A stretch of DNA of 46,970 nt from Deltaproteobacteria bacterium (GCA_029553295.1 JAKPCK010000074.1:1-46970); one strand, 5' to 3'. Shown: positions 16,714 through 25,504, counted from the stretch's first letter. Made by a program: numbers and translations. Notes: a model not told the origin generated them from the letters alone.

Positions 16714-18708
16714 ATGAAAAAATATATAATCCAAAAGGATATTGCAACGACCACATCACATATAGAATATGAAAAGGAACTAAATGAGGAACAATTGAGG
16801 GTTGTCCTCCATGATGATGGCCCTATACTTGTTATTGCAGGGGCAGGGAGTGGAAAGACAAGGGTTGTGACCTACAGGGTGGCAAGGCTACTGGAAAGGG
16901 GTATATCCCCCCATAGCATTCTCCTGCTCACATTTACCAACAAGGCAGCCCGTGAGATGCTAAGGAGGGTGGAACACCTACTCAAGATAGATACACGTTT
17001 TATATGGGGCGGGACATTCCATCATATCGGGAACATAATCCTAAGGCAAAACAGCCACCTAATAGGCTTTAATAAAAACTTCACCATCCTCGATAATGAG
17101 GATGCCAAAGATATGATAGATGTTGTTATTAAAGATGCAAAGATAGACAAAAAGGCAAATAGATTCCCCAAGGCCAGCCTTATAAAGGAGATATTCAGCT
17201 ATGCAGTAAATACAATGAACAATATGGATACTGTAATCTTAGAGAGATTCCCTTTTTTCTTCGGGATAAGGGACGAACTCTCCCATATTCAAAAACTCTA
17301 TACAGAGAAGAAGAAGGCAGCTAATGCCATGGACTTTGATGACCTCCTTTTTTACTGGCATAAACTACTCATGGAAAATAAGGATTTGCGTGAATACTAT
17401 GCCAGGGTATTCTCCCATATCCTTGTTGATGAATATCAGGATACAAACAGGATACAGGCAGAGATAGTGGATTTTATGGGCCTTATAAACAGGAATGTCA
17501 TGGTGGTAGGTGATGATGCCCAGAGTATCTATTCTTTCAGGGGGGCAAATTTTAAAAATATCATGGATTTTCCCGTCAAATACCCTGAGACAAAGATATT
17601 CAAGCTCGAGACAAACTACAGGAGTACCCCTGAGATACTAAAGCTGGCCAACAATTCCATATCTAAGAATAAAACACAATTTACAAAGAACCTTAGAAGC
17701 ATAAAACAGAGCGGTAATATACCTGTTCTGACACACCTAAGAGATGTTATGCAGCAGGCAGATTTTGTAGCACAGAGGATACTCGAACTGAGAGACGATG
17801 GCATACCCCTTGAACAGATGGCAGTTCTCTACAGGGCCCACTATCATTCTATGGAACTCCAGATGGAGCTAACAAGAAGGGATATACCCTTTGAGATAAG
17901 GAGCGGGCTGAGATTTTTTGAACAGGCACATATCAAAGATGTGGTGTCCTTTTTAAGGATAATGGTCAATAATAAAGATGAGATATCTTGGAAGAGGATG
18001 CTCAAACTCTTTCCGAGGATAGGAAAGAGGACCTCAGACCACATATTTGATTACATAAAGACGCTGGAAGACCCTGTTGGTGTTTTTATCTCCAAAAAGA
18101 TAGGTGAACATTTCAAGAATATTCATAAGGAAAATATAGAGATATGGGCAAGACTATTTAAAGAACTCTTATTTTTTTATGAAAAAGAGGCACTTGGGGA
18201 TATGATATCCTGTGTCCTTAAAAATGGTTATACCGAATATCTCAAATACAACTACCCAAATTTTGAAGCAAGGCTTGAGGATTTAGGGCAGCTCATTAAT
18301 TTCTCCTCCAAGTATGTCTCCCTCGAGACATTCCTGAACGAGCTGTCACTTATGGGTGGCATAAGCGGCGAAGAGATTATATCAGCTGACAGAGAGGATG
18401 AAAGGGTCATCTTGAGCACCATACATCAGGCAAAAGGTCTCGAGTGGAAGGTTGTATTCCTTATATGGTGCGCAGATGGAAGGTTTCCCAATCCAAAGGC
18501 AGTAGAGGAGGGTAATATAGAAGAGGAGAGACGGCTCTTCTATGTGGCAGTAACAAGGGCTATGGATGAACTATATATGTGCTATCCCCTTATAACATTT
18601 GACAAACAGGCAGGTCATATAATACTCAAACCTTCCCGCTTCATATCTGAACTAAGGGGTAGTACATACGACGAGTGGCAGGTGTCAGATACAGACTATA
18701 GACGATAG
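16714..18708 (+). CDS. UvrD/PcrA/Rep-type superfamily 1A DNA helicase
   Basis: A 664-residue 3'-5' helicase used in repair and replication restart. All SF1A motifs are present in order: Walker A GAGSGKT, TFTNKAAREM, DEYQDTN (Walker B), GDDAQSIYSFRGA, ETNYRST, STIHQAKGLEWKVVFL and EEERRLFYVAVTRAMDEL. Length is close to Rep and PcrA. It stands alone, divergent from the envelope genes and convergent with mreB. The promoter gives a leaderless message and no Shine-Dalgarno exists. The stop codon falls inside a heptamer repeat. UvrD, PcrA and Rep cannot be told apart by eye, so no symbol is given. Confidence 0.93.
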   Translation: MKKYIIQKDIATTTSHIEYEKELNEEQLRVVLHDDGPILVIAGAGSGKTRVVTYRVARLLERGISPHSILLLTFTNKAAREMLRRVEHLLKIDTRFIWGGTFHHIGNIILRQNSHLIGFNKNFTILDNEDAKDMIDVVIKDAKIDKKANRFPKASLIKEIFSYAVNTMNNMDTVILERFPFFFGIRDELSHIQKLYTEKKKAANAMDFDDLLFYWHKLLMENKDLREYYARVFSHILVDEYQDTNRIQAEIVDFMGLINRNVMVVGDDAQSIYSFRGANFKNIMDFPVKYPETKIFKLETNYRSTPEILKLANNSISKNKTQFTKNLRSIKQSGNIPVLTHLRDVMQQADFVAQRILELRDDGIPLEQMAVLYRAHYHSMELQMELTRRDIPFEIRSGLRFFEQAHIKDVVSFLRIMVNNKDEISWKRMLKLFPRIGKRTSDHIFDYIKTLEDPVGVFISKKIGEHFKNIHKENIEIWARLFKELLFFYEKEALGDMISCVLKNGYTEYLKYNYPNFEARLEDLGQLINFSSKYVSLETFLNELSLMGGISGEEIISADREDERVILSTIHQAKGLEWKVVFLIWCADGRFPNPKAVEEGNIEEERRLFYVAVTRAMDELYMCYPLITFDKQAGHIILKPSRFISELRGSTYDEWQVSDTDYRR

Positions 18709-18720
18709 ACTAAAGACTAT
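18693..18720. repeat. Tandem 7-bp repeat, four copies over the uvrD-like stop
   Basis: AGACTAT, AGACGAT, AGACTAA, AGACTAT follow each other without gaps. The first two copies encode the last residues of the helicase and its TAG stop; the rest are intergenic. The array may be length-variable. Confidence 0.7.
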
Positions 18721-18781
18721 AGGTTAAAATTATCGTGCCTTTGTGTAAGGGATATTTCCGTAAAATTAAAAGAATCTAATT

Positions 18782-19813
18782 TTAATTTATAAACACCCTC
18801 TTATACTTACCCATCTCCTCAAGTGCCCTGCCTGCACCGAGGACAACGGATAGCAATGGGTCATCACCAACCCTTACCTTAATACCGGTCTCCATCTCTA
18901 TCCTCTTATCAAGACCTTTAAAGAGTGCCCCGCCACCAGTAAGAATCATGCCTGAGTCATTTAAGTCAGAGACAAACTCAGGCGGAAGTTTTTCCAGTGC
19001 CCTTTTTACAGAATCTACTATGGCAGATACAGGTTCTTCCACAGCCTCCCTTACCTCTTCTCTCGTTATCTTTATATTTTTAGGTATCCCTGTAACTATA
19101 TCCTTACCCACTATATTTATAACACCCCCATCTGTATCTATGGGATATGCAGAGGCAGCCTCTATCTTGAGTTTCTCTGCAGCGATATAACCTATGGCAA
19201 CCTGATGCTTCTTCTGGAGATACCTCATAATGGATTCATCCAGTTCATCCCCTGCCACCCTCAAGGAATCTGAGTATGCTATGGCAGAGAGGCTTATGAT
19301 AGCCACCTCTGTTGTCCCTCCACCTATGTCTACCACCATATTTCCCCTGGGGAGTTCAATAGGCAAATCTGAACCAATAGCTGCGGCCATAGGCTCCTCT
19401 ATGAGATGCACCTCTCTTATCCCTACCTGGATGCATGCATCTATTACTGCCTTTTTCTCCACCTGTGTTATACCGGAAGGTACACCTACAACCATCTTTG
19501 GTTTTGATACCTTTCTGTTCTGTCTTGCCACATGCAAGAAGTATTTTATCATGGCCTTGGTAACATCAAAATCTGCAATAACACCGTCTTTTAAAGGTCT
19601 TATGGCGCTTATATTCTGCGGTGTCCTGCCTATATACTCCTTTGCCTCCCTGCCCACTGCTATTACCTTGCCCGTAGTATTCTCTATTGCCACCACAGAA
19701 GGTTCATTAAGTATTATGCCTTCACCCTTAAGATATATCAGGGTATTTGCAGTCCCAAGGTCCATTGCAAAATGGGTCGAAAAAAACCCGAACATCTTTT
19801 TTAAAAAATCCAT
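18782..19813 (-). CDS. mreB: Rod-shape actin homologue MreB
   Basis: A 343-residue MreB, the membrane-associated actin-like filament that positions cell-wall synthesis. Visible actin-fold signatures are phosphate 1 DLGTANTLIYLKGEGIILNEPSVVA, connect 1 GVPSGITQVEKKAVIDA, phosphate 2 NMVVDIGGGTTEVAIISL, and adenosine GMILTGGGALFKGLDKRI. Length is standard. AAGGAGGGG precedes the ATG. It is the last gene of a ttuB-ttuA-GAF/GGDEF-mreB operon, 19 bases after the previous gene. mreC and mreD do not follow, since the next gene is convergent, which is unusual for the locus. Confidence 0.97.
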   Translation of the reverse strand: MDFLKKMFGFFSTHFAMDLGTANTLIYLKGEGIILNEPSVVAIENTTGKVIAVGREAKEYIGRTPQNISAIRPLKDGVIADFDVTKAMIKYFLHVARQNRKVSKPKMVVGVPSGITQVEKKAVIDACIQVGIREVHLIEEPMAAAIGSDLPIELPRGNMVVDIGGGTTEVAIISLSAIAYSDSLRVAGDELDESIMRYLQKKHQVAIGYIAAEKLKIEAASAYPIDTDGGVINIVGKDIVTGIPKNIKITREEVREAVEEPVSAIVDSVKRALEKLPPEFVSDLNDSGMILTGGGALFKGLDKRIEMETGIKVRVGDDPLLSVVLGAGRALEEMGKYKRVFIN

Positions 19814-19832
19814 AACCCCTCCTTATTGTATT

Positions 19833-21197
19833 TCATGAGATTTTCATCCTGTCCGCCCTCTCTATAAGCCCCCATATATTATTACTGTCTTCAGGATAAT
19901 AGGATAACCCTGAATCTATCACATCCTTGATATCCAAATCCTTATCCTCGGATATATTTTTATAGACAATGCGGTTTAAGAAATTGAGTATATTCCTTGC
20001 CCCTGTCCTCTCTTTAATATCCAGCAACACATAGAAATGGCCGCCGCTTTTACGGGTTATCAATGCATTGCCTCCTGTGCACTGTCTTATAATATGAGAA
20101 ACCTTTTTCAGTAGCCTATCCGTCGGTTCAATACCCATCCTCCTGTTGTATTCCTCTAAAAACTTTAATCTTATGGATAGTATACAGAGCTTTTCACCTT
20201 TTTTTACCCCATCTTCCAGAAGCCTGATAAACGTTGAAAAATGCATAGAGCCTGTAACAGGGTCTATGTTTTTTATCTTATCATACTCTCTTTTTGCCCA
20301 AAGGGAAGAGTAATACATAGACAAAAACATGGCTATATTTCTCAATATACCGATTGATTTATCCGAGAGATGGGAATCAGAGACAGATACAAATCCAGCT
20401 ACGCCAAAGGTTACATCATCCATAACAAGGGGAAAACCGAAAAACTGCCTTGCCCTCACCGACTCTTCTGAAAAAAACATGGGCTTTTCCTTGAAAAAAC
20501 CACTATTGTAAGGGAGCAAAAGCTCTCTCCCGCCTTCTAAGACCATTGAAGATATACAGCTATTTGCACGACACCTTTTGTTAATATACTCTTCTTCAGG
20601 GATGCCTGCTATATCATGGATTACCAAATTTCCATTATGTTCTATGCCTATAAAACAAAAATCAGCACCGGAGATATGGAGTGCCTCGGTCAATATATCC
20701 CTCACTGTAACCTGTGATGACAGGAGATAATTAAAGAGCGTGAAGACCCTCTTCTCATTGATAAGTTCATCCATCTTCTCCTCTGCCTCAGAAAACCTCT
20801 TCTCCTTCTCCAGCTCCTCACTTATGGCTTGGGCAAATCCACTGAGTATCTTTTTTTCCTTGTCGGTAAATACCCATTTCTTCTTGCTATCTACCACAAT
20901 CACACCTTCTGTGCCCATGGGATAGCCCATAAATGATTTGATATCCTCATTACCAGAATAATATCCCAGTGTGCTCTCATCCTTGTCAAAGTTGGGTATG
21001 ATGAGGGATTGATTGTGTTTGATAACCCATCCCGGGAGGGTCCCCTCTATGGATAAAAGCCTTCCTTTGTCAAAACTATGGGAGAATGTAACAGAGGATA
21101 TGCACCTCAGATTGTCTTTCTCCTTTATGTATAGGGCCACTGTAAAGGCCTCATATATATTGAATATCAGGTGTGAAAATCTGTCTATTATGGTCAT
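19833..21197 (-). CDS. GAF-domain protein with degenerate GGDEF domain
   Basis: A 454-residue soluble protein. Two GAF-like segments occupy about residues 1-140 (FDKGRLLSIEGTLPGWVIKHNQSLIIPNF, MGTEGVIVVDS) and about 150-300. They are joined by a charged helix and followed by a GGDEF-like fold starting NIDPVTGSMHFSTFIRLLE. The signature loop is SGGHF instead of GGD/EEF, so diguanylate cyclase activity is unlikely. The domain could be a nucleotide sensor or a partner for protein binding. It starts 22 bases after ttuA and ends 19 bases before mreB, so it is cotranscribed with both. A role in coupling a small-molecule signal to cell shape is speculation from position. Confidence 0.8.
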   Translation of the reverse strand: MTIIDRFSHLIFNIYEAFTVALYIKEKDNLRCISSVTFSHSFDKGRLLSIEGTLPGWVIKHNQSLIIPNFDKDESTLGYYSGNEDIKSFMGYPMGTEGVIVVDSKKKWVFTDKEKKILSGFAQAISEELEKEKRFSEAEEKMDELINEKRVFTLFNYLLSSQVTVRDILTEALHISGADFCFIGIEHNGNLVIHDIAGIPEEEYINKRCRANSCISSMVLEGGRELLLPYNSGFFKEKPMFFSEESVRARQFFGFPLVMDDVTFGVAGFVSVSDSHLSDKSIGILRNIAMFLSMYYSSLWAKREYDKIKNIDPVTGSMHFSTFIRLLEDGVKKGEKLCILSIRLKFLEEYNRRMGIEPTDRLLKKVSHIIRQCTGGNALITRKSGGHFYVLLDIKERTGARNILNFLNRIVYKNISEDKDLDIKDVIDSGLSYYPEDSNNIWGLIERADRMKIS

Positions 21198-21219
21198 TTC
21201 TATCTGGTCTTACATAATA

Positions 21220-22164
21220 TCAGGTAGGTAGCCCCTCTGGTTTATACTCATCAAATCTTATGTCCCCTTCTATGCCAAACCTCTCCATAATCCTGCAAAA
21301 GCTGCAGATACCACCGGAGGCAGGGTATCCGCATACAGCACAATAATCTAAATTATCTTTTCTTCTCTGGGTCTTCATTGCCCTGGATACCTTTAAATAG
21401 CCCTTTATGAACTGTAGCTTTGTCCCTGGCGATGACTCTTCAATCCTGTTTAATATGTCTTTATATACAAGGGACTTGGCATCAATGGAAAAAGGGCATT
21501 CATCACGGATATAATCTATACTGTTTAATATGGCATATGCAGCCATCTCCCTCTCGGAACATAAAAAAAGGGGCTTAACCTTCTTTGACAGATGCCCCTC
21601 GCTCTCCTTTAGCTCAAGGCCCTTTTTCCATAGATATTCATCCTTCCAGTAGAGGATATTCCCCAGCAGTGCCGATGCCTCATCATCGAGATTGTGTCCT
21701 GTAATGATTACATTGTATCCCCTGTCCATACAGACCCTATTCATTATGTATCTCTTTATCATACCGCAGGCAGAACAGGTTGACCTTTTTATAACCCTGG
21801 ACAGTTTGTCTATGCCTTTGCCCAGTGTCTCCATAAGATGGAATATGAAGACCCTCCTCTGAATCCTGTCCGCCATAGTCTTTACCTTATCAAGGGACAG
21901 GCTGGAATACCCCTCTATACTTAAATCAATATAGACCCCATCCGAGGCAAAACCAAGCCTGTTTAGTATATACCAAAGAGAAAGGCTGTCCTTGCCCCCT
22001 GAAACTGCCACAAGAGGCTTTTCATCTTTATCAATGAGTCTATATCTCTGTATTGTCTTTAAAACCCTGTTTTCAAGAAAAGCGATAAAATCCCTTGCAC
22101 ATAGGGCATTGTTATATGCCTTTAGATTTATAACCGCATCATTACCGCATACCCTGCACTTCAA
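21220..22164 (-). CDS. ttuA: TtuA-type tRNA 2-thiolation enzyme
   Basis: A 314-residue PP-loop ATPase of the TtuA/Ncs6/TtcA group that replaces an oxygen of a tRNA uridine with sulfur. N- and C-terminal zinc-ribbon cysteines are present (CRVC near residue 3; CAVCG...ICSFC near the end), as in TtuA. The PP-loop is VAVSGGKDSLSLWY. Conserved catalytic and Fe-S cysteines lie in STCSACGMIKR and DECPFS. ITGHNLDDEA is also diagnostic. The adjacent upstream gene encodes a ubiquitin-like carrier and overlaps by four bases, matching the TtuA-TtuB pair of Thermus. The tRNA position modified (s2T54 in Thermus) is not proven here. Confidence 0.85.
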   Translation of the reverse strand: MKCRVCGNDAVINLKAYNNALCARDFIAFLENRVLKTIQRYRLIDKDEKPLVAVSGGKDSLSLWYILNRLGFASDGVYIDLSIEGYSSLSLDKVKTMADRIQRRVFIFHLMETLGKGIDKLSRVIKRSTCSACGMIKRYIMNRVCMDRGYNVIITGHNLDDEASALLGNILYWKDEYLWKKGLELKESEGHLSKKVKPLFLCSEREMAAYAILNSIDYIRDECPFSIDAKSLVYKDILNRIEESSPGTKLQFIKGYLKVSRAMKTQRRKDNLDYCAVCGYPASGGICSFCRIMERFGIEGDIRFDEYKPEGLPT

Positions 22165-22349
22165 CCGCCTGATACCACCTTAATAAGTTTTACTGAATCA
22201 TCTTTATTTAATCTGTGGTCCTCTGTAACAAGCCTGTCATTTACGATGACAAGGTATGCCTCCCTGTTTATGGATAGCTCCTCCATAAGTCGCAGCACAG
22301 TAGGTGCCCTATCTACTGTGATTTTCTTTCCGTCAAGTTCAACTATCAT
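22161..22349 (-). CDS. ttuB: Ubiquitin-like sulfur carrier (TtuB/ThiS/MoaD-like)
   Basis: A 62-residue beta-grasp protein (MIVELDGKKITVD, TVLRLMEELSINREAYLVIVNDRLVTEDHRL, DDSVKLIKVVSGG) ending in the diagnostic Gly-Gly. Carriers of this type are adenylated at the terminal glycine and then carry sulfur as a thiocarboxylate. ATGA overlap with ttuA indicates the sulfur is destined for tRNA thiolation rather than thiamine or molybdopterin. An E1-like activating enzyme is not in the window. The mRNA should be leaderless: the -10 box ends six bases before the ATG. ThiS or MoaD function cannot be excluded. Confidence 0.85.
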   Translation of the reverse strand: MIVELDGKKITVDRAPTVLRLMEELSINREAYLVIVNDRLVTEDHRLNKDDSVKLIKVVSGG

Positions 22350-22355
22350 GGAGAT

Positions 22356-22385
22356 TTAATATCACAACAGGAGTGAGAATGTCAA
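22356..22385 (-). promoter_or_regulatory. Promoter of ttuB operon, leaderless
   Basis: On the minus strand TTGACA (22385-22380), an 18-base spacer and TATTAA (22361-22356), six bases before the ttuB ATG at 22349. No Shine-Dalgarno is present. Confidence 0.55.
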
Positions 22386-22460
22386 AGACAAGACTATCTC
22401 AATTTATTGTTAAACTTTAAACCCCATTAAGATTCTAAATATAATTTCTGAAAAAATGCC

Positions 22461-22489
22461 TTGCAATCCAACCCGGATAAATTTATATT
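22461..22489 (+). promoter_or_regulatory. Promoter of fecR-like gene
   Basis: TTGCAA (22461-22466), a 17-base spacer and TATATT (22484-22489), giving a start near 22496, ten bases before the ATG at 22506. A second TATAAT at 22440-22445 has no good -35. Confidence 0.45.
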
Positions 22490-22505
22490 AATCAGAAATT
22501 TCAAC

Positions 22506-23219
22506 ATGTTACATCTTATGTTCAAAAATATGGCTGGGATTAAGCGTTTTTTTATTGGCCTCCTTTACATATTCTTCTCGTTTCTATTCACTTATATATG
22601 CATAAGTACAGCGCTTGCAGACACCGTGGGTAGGTTCACTGATATAAGAGGTGATGTATCCTTAAAAAGAATTAAGACCACAATAAAACCGTCTATAAAT
22701 GACCCAGTTGTAATAAAAGACCTTGTAATAACAGGCGAGGTATCAAGGACAAAACTGATACTGATAGACAATAGCCTCCTCAATATAGGTAACAACTCGA
22801 GGGTTGAGATTACTGATTTCTTATTGGACAGGGATACAAGGAAAGGTATCATCCTCATAAAAACAGGGGCATTACATGCAAAGGCAGAGAGCCTTGCAGT
22901 CTCCAACTCAAGGTTTGAGATAAGGACACCTACTGCAGTTATAGGTGCAAGGGGGACAGAATGGTTTACAGAGACAGAGGGAGAAGGCACATCCATCTAT
23001 TCCATGTCCCAATCCATAGCTGTCTATAATCCGGCCTACCCTAACCAGATGGTAACAATACCTGAAAATCACTTCTCCAAGGTAATGAAGGGTTCTGTGC
23101 CAACACCACCACAGGCCTACTGCCCTTCTGACCTCCATATAATTATGAAGAGATGGGACCTTGCAGGCCAGCAAACAAGCCAGAAGGTCAAAGAAGGGGC
23201 CTGTGAGGTAAAGAGATAG
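22506..23219 (+). CDS. Secreted FecR-domain protein
   Basis: About 237 residues. A signal peptide (MAGIKRFFIGLLYIFFSFLF...ALA) leads to a periplasmic FecR domain: GRFTDIRGDVSLKR, LILIDNSLLNIGNNSRVEITDF, GIILIKTGALHAKA, and IRTPTAVIGARGTEWF. Unlike the iron-siderophore FecR there is no cytoplasmic sigma-regulator part, so this is the stand-alone secreted type common in Gram-negative anaerobes, whose role is unclear. ATGs at 22506, 22518 and 22530 are all possible; 22506 is closest to the promoter. It is convergent with the ferredoxin gene, only 10 bases away. Two late Cys residues might form a disulfide. Confidence 0.82.
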   Translation: MLHLMFKNMAGIKRFFIGLLYIFFSFLFTYICISTALADTVGRFTDIRGDVSLKRIKTTIKPSINDPVVIKDLVITGEVSRTKLILIDNSLLNIGNNSRVEITDFLLDRDTRKGIILIKTGALHAKAESLAVSNSRFEIRTPTAVIGARGTEWFTETEGEGTSIYSMSQSIAVYNPAYPNQMVTIPENHFSKVMKGSVPTPPQAYCPSDLHIIMKRWDLAGQQTSQKVKEGACEVKR

Positions 23220-23229
23220 ATGAATCGAT

Positions 23230-23421
23230 TTATGGATAAAGGAGTGGAAATTCTATCTTTATGGCATCAGCAGGGCAGTTGGAGGCACAGAAGCCGCATT
23301 CCTCACAGAATTCTCCATCTATGTATGCCTTTCCATCCTGCATAGATATGGCACTGGGGGGGCATACCTCTATGCAGTTTTCACAGCCTGTGCATATATC
23401 CCTGTCAATTAAAGGTATCAT
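23230..23421 (-). CDS. 2[4Fe-4S] ferredoxin
   Basis: A 63-residue bacterial ferredoxin with two clusters: CTGCENCIEVCP and CEECGFCASNCP. Its ATG overlaps the TGA of the ene-reductase gene (TGATG), so it is coupled to that gene and is the likely electron donor or acceptor for it. Small, acidic, cytoplasmic. Confidence 0.95.
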   Translation of the reverse strand: MIPLIDRDICTGCENCIEVCPPSAISMQDGKAYIDGEFCEECGFCASNCPADAIKIEFPLLYP

Positions 23422-25364
23422 CAGATTATCATCCCTAGTTTGAAACCATCATGGATGGCATTATTCAGTCGCCTTGGTTTTTTTGCATCACCTATATAAT
23501 AGACCTCAGATGCCAGTGTCTTGAGGTGGTTGAAATCTCCTGCACAATCGTCCCTTTGAGCCATGATGACCCCATGGTATTCAATAGATTGTTCCCCTTT
23601 TGGTGTAGACACAGTGATTTTACCGTTATCTATGCCTAAAACCTTTGAATTTGTTAAGATATTCACCTTGTTTTTCTTCAATATCTGGACAAAACGCCAC
23701 AGGTAAAAGGGATTAACATCTCTACCCAGACGGCTGGCCTCTTCTATTATAGTGAGCTCATATGGACCGCCTCTCAAAAGAAACACAGCGGTGGCCAATC
23801 CGACCCCACTACCACCAATTATAATACTCTTTGCAGGGGGTATCTTTCCTTTTCCTATTATGTCTTCTGGTGTATAGAGACTATCCTGAGGGAGGTTTAA
23901 GAATGTCTTTATCTTAGCCCCTGCTGCAACAACAATGGCGTCTGGATTATGAGATTTAACGACCTCAAGGGAAAATTTTTGGCCTGTATGTATCTTGACC
24001 CCAACCCTGCTGCACTCTCCAACAAGATAATTAATAGGCCTCAAGAGCTCCTCTTCACCGGCATCTACTTTTGATGCCAGCAGGATACTCCCGCCCAGTC
24101 TTTCGTCTTTCTCATAAAGGGTAACATCATGGCCCCTCTTGGCTGCAACAGAGGCAAACTGGAGACCAGCAGGGCCTCCTCCGATAACTATAATCCTTTT
24201 TCTTTTTTCTACCCTTGGAAAGCCGTAATATCCCCACTGAGGTTCACCCTCATGGCCGAGGGATGGTCTTACAGTGCACATTATAGGCTGGTGATAGTAG
24301 AGCCGTGAGAAACAGAGATTACAGGCAATACAAGGGACGATCTCGTCTTCCTTCCCTGCTTTTGCCTTGTTTGGCAGTTCAGGATCTGCAATCATGGGTC
24401 TACATGCCTCCCAGAAATCTATTGCACCCTCTCCTATGGCCTTATCCGGTATATGAGGGAGAAACTGCCTGAAGGCCATCATGACAGGGACATGAACCAC
24501 CTTCTTTATCTCCCTGGCCACATACAGCCAATGACCCATAGGGACATCCCTTGTTATTACCGGTATAGAGGATTCATGCCAGCCTATGGTGACACTTAGA
24601 TAATCTGCCCCTGCCTCTTCAGCGATCTTAAAACTCTCTATACTCTCCTCAAAGGTATTACCCCCCCTGTCATCAAGGAGTTCCATGCCGCATAGACGGA
24701 TGCCTACAGGGACTTTGTCCCCCACCTCAGCCTTCACACCCTGTATAACCTCCACCATCAATCGGCATCTATTTTTTATATCTCCACCGTATTCATCTGT
24801 CCTGTGATTTGTATAGCTTGATATGAATGTCGATATGAGATACCCCACTATCCCGGAGAGCTCAATCATGTCAAAGCCTGCCTGAACTGCCCTTCTTGCT
24901 GCCTGGATATGGTCTTCTACAGACCTTTTAATCTCATCCTTTGTTATCTCTCTTGGTTTTTTAAAATAAGAAAGCCTCTGGGGTACCACAGAAGGCATAA
25001 GACAGTAATCAAGTTCTACACCACCTTCCCTTCCACAGTGGAGTATCTGTATGCATGAAAGGGCACCATGTCTCTTTATCACCTCAGCGATTCGGCTTAA
25101 ACCTGGTATAAAACGGTCATCATATATGGCCATCATGCCCTTAAAGCCCTTGCCCTCGCCCTTTGGGTCAGGATATGCACCCTGGGTAGTCACAATCCCT
25201 GCCCCTCCTCTTGCCTGGGCCTCCATATAGGCAACCTCTCTGTCGCTTACATAGCCATCACCATAGGGAAAGTTTGTCTCTGTGGCTGCATATTTTACCC
25301 TGTTTTTTGAAACAAGGTTGCCGATTTTACCTGTTGAAAATAAATTAGGGTATCTGTTTTCCAT
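23421..25364 (-). CDS. Old-yellow-enzyme/Fe-S flavoprotein (2,4-dienoyl-CoA reductase / enoate reductase type)
   Basis: A 647-residue two-part ene-reductase. The N-terminal FMN TIM barrel runs to about 370 (QILHCGREGG, GYLISTFISSYTNHRTDEYGGDIKNRCR). A [4Fe-4S] motif CIACNLC...C (C-x2-C-x2-C-x11-C) follows at about 345-365. The C-terminal half is FAD/NAD(P)H-binding (IIVIGGGPAGLQFASVAAKRGHDVTLYEKD, SIIIGGSGVGLATAVFLL). Such enzymes reduce C=C bonds of unsaturated acyl-CoA, enoates or steroids. The ferredoxin gene is translationally coupled. The cluster spacing resembles trimethylamine dehydrogenase-like members more than FadH (C-x2-C-x3-C). The exact substrate is not determinable. Confidence 0.9.
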   Translation of the reverse strand: MENRYPNLFSTGKIGNLVSKNRVKYAATETNFPYGDGYVSDREVAYMEAQARGGAGIVTTQGAYPDPKGEGKGFKGMMAIYDDRFIPGLSRIAEVIKRHGALSCIQILHCGREGGVELDYCLMPSVVPQRLSYFKKPREITKDEIKRSVEDHIQAARRAVQAGFDMIELSGIVGYLISTFISSYTNHRTDEYGGDIKNRCRLMVEVIQGVKAEVGDKVPVGIRLCGMELLDDRGGNTFEESIESFKIAEEAGADYLSVTIGWHESSIPVITRDVPMGHWLYVAREIKKVVHVPVMMAFRQFLPHIPDKAIGEGAIDFWEACRPMIADPELPNKAKAGKEDEIVPCIACNLCFSRLYYHQPIMCTVRPSLGHEGEPQWGYYGFPRVEKRKRIIVIGGGPAGLQFASVAAKRGHDVTLYEKDERLGGSILLASKVDAGEEELLRPINYLVGECSRVGVKIHTGQKFSLEVVKSHNPDAIVVAAGAKIKTFLNLPQDSLYTPEDIIGKGKIPPAKSIIIGGSGVGLATAVFLLRGGPYELTIIEEASRLGRDVNPFYLWRFVQILKKNKVNILTNSKVLGIDNGKITVSTPKGEQSIEYHGVIMAQRDDCAGDFNHLKTLASEVYYIGDAKKPRRLNNAIHDGFKLGMII

Positions 25365-25468
25365 ATCTATTTATGTTAGTTATCATAATAAAAATAGGGT
25401 TGTCAATAAAACTGAACATAACCGCAGAAACTCTTTATCTACAATGCTGCTTTATCTAAGCTATTTTC

Positions 25469-25497
25469 TTGACAGATTGAGATAATCAATATATTTT
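25469..25497 (+). promoter_or_regulatory. Promoter of secreted hypothetical gene, leaderless
   Basis: TTGACA (25469-25474), a 17-base spacer and TATTTT (25492-25497), or TATATT at 25490-25495 with a 15-base spacer. The ATG at 25505 comes seven bases after the -10 box and there is no Shine-Dalgarno. Confidence 0.55.
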
Positions 25498-25504
25498 TTC
25501 AGAT

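Noticed and set aside
18722-18781. A+T-rich inverted repeat between the uvrD-like gene and mreB as a terminator
   Set aside because: The arms are A/T only with no GC core, so the hairpin would be too weak for intrinsic termination.
22461-22505. FecR-like protein starting at TTG 22461
   Set aside because: The extra residues lie upstream of a normal signal peptide, and the TTG coincides with a -35 box.
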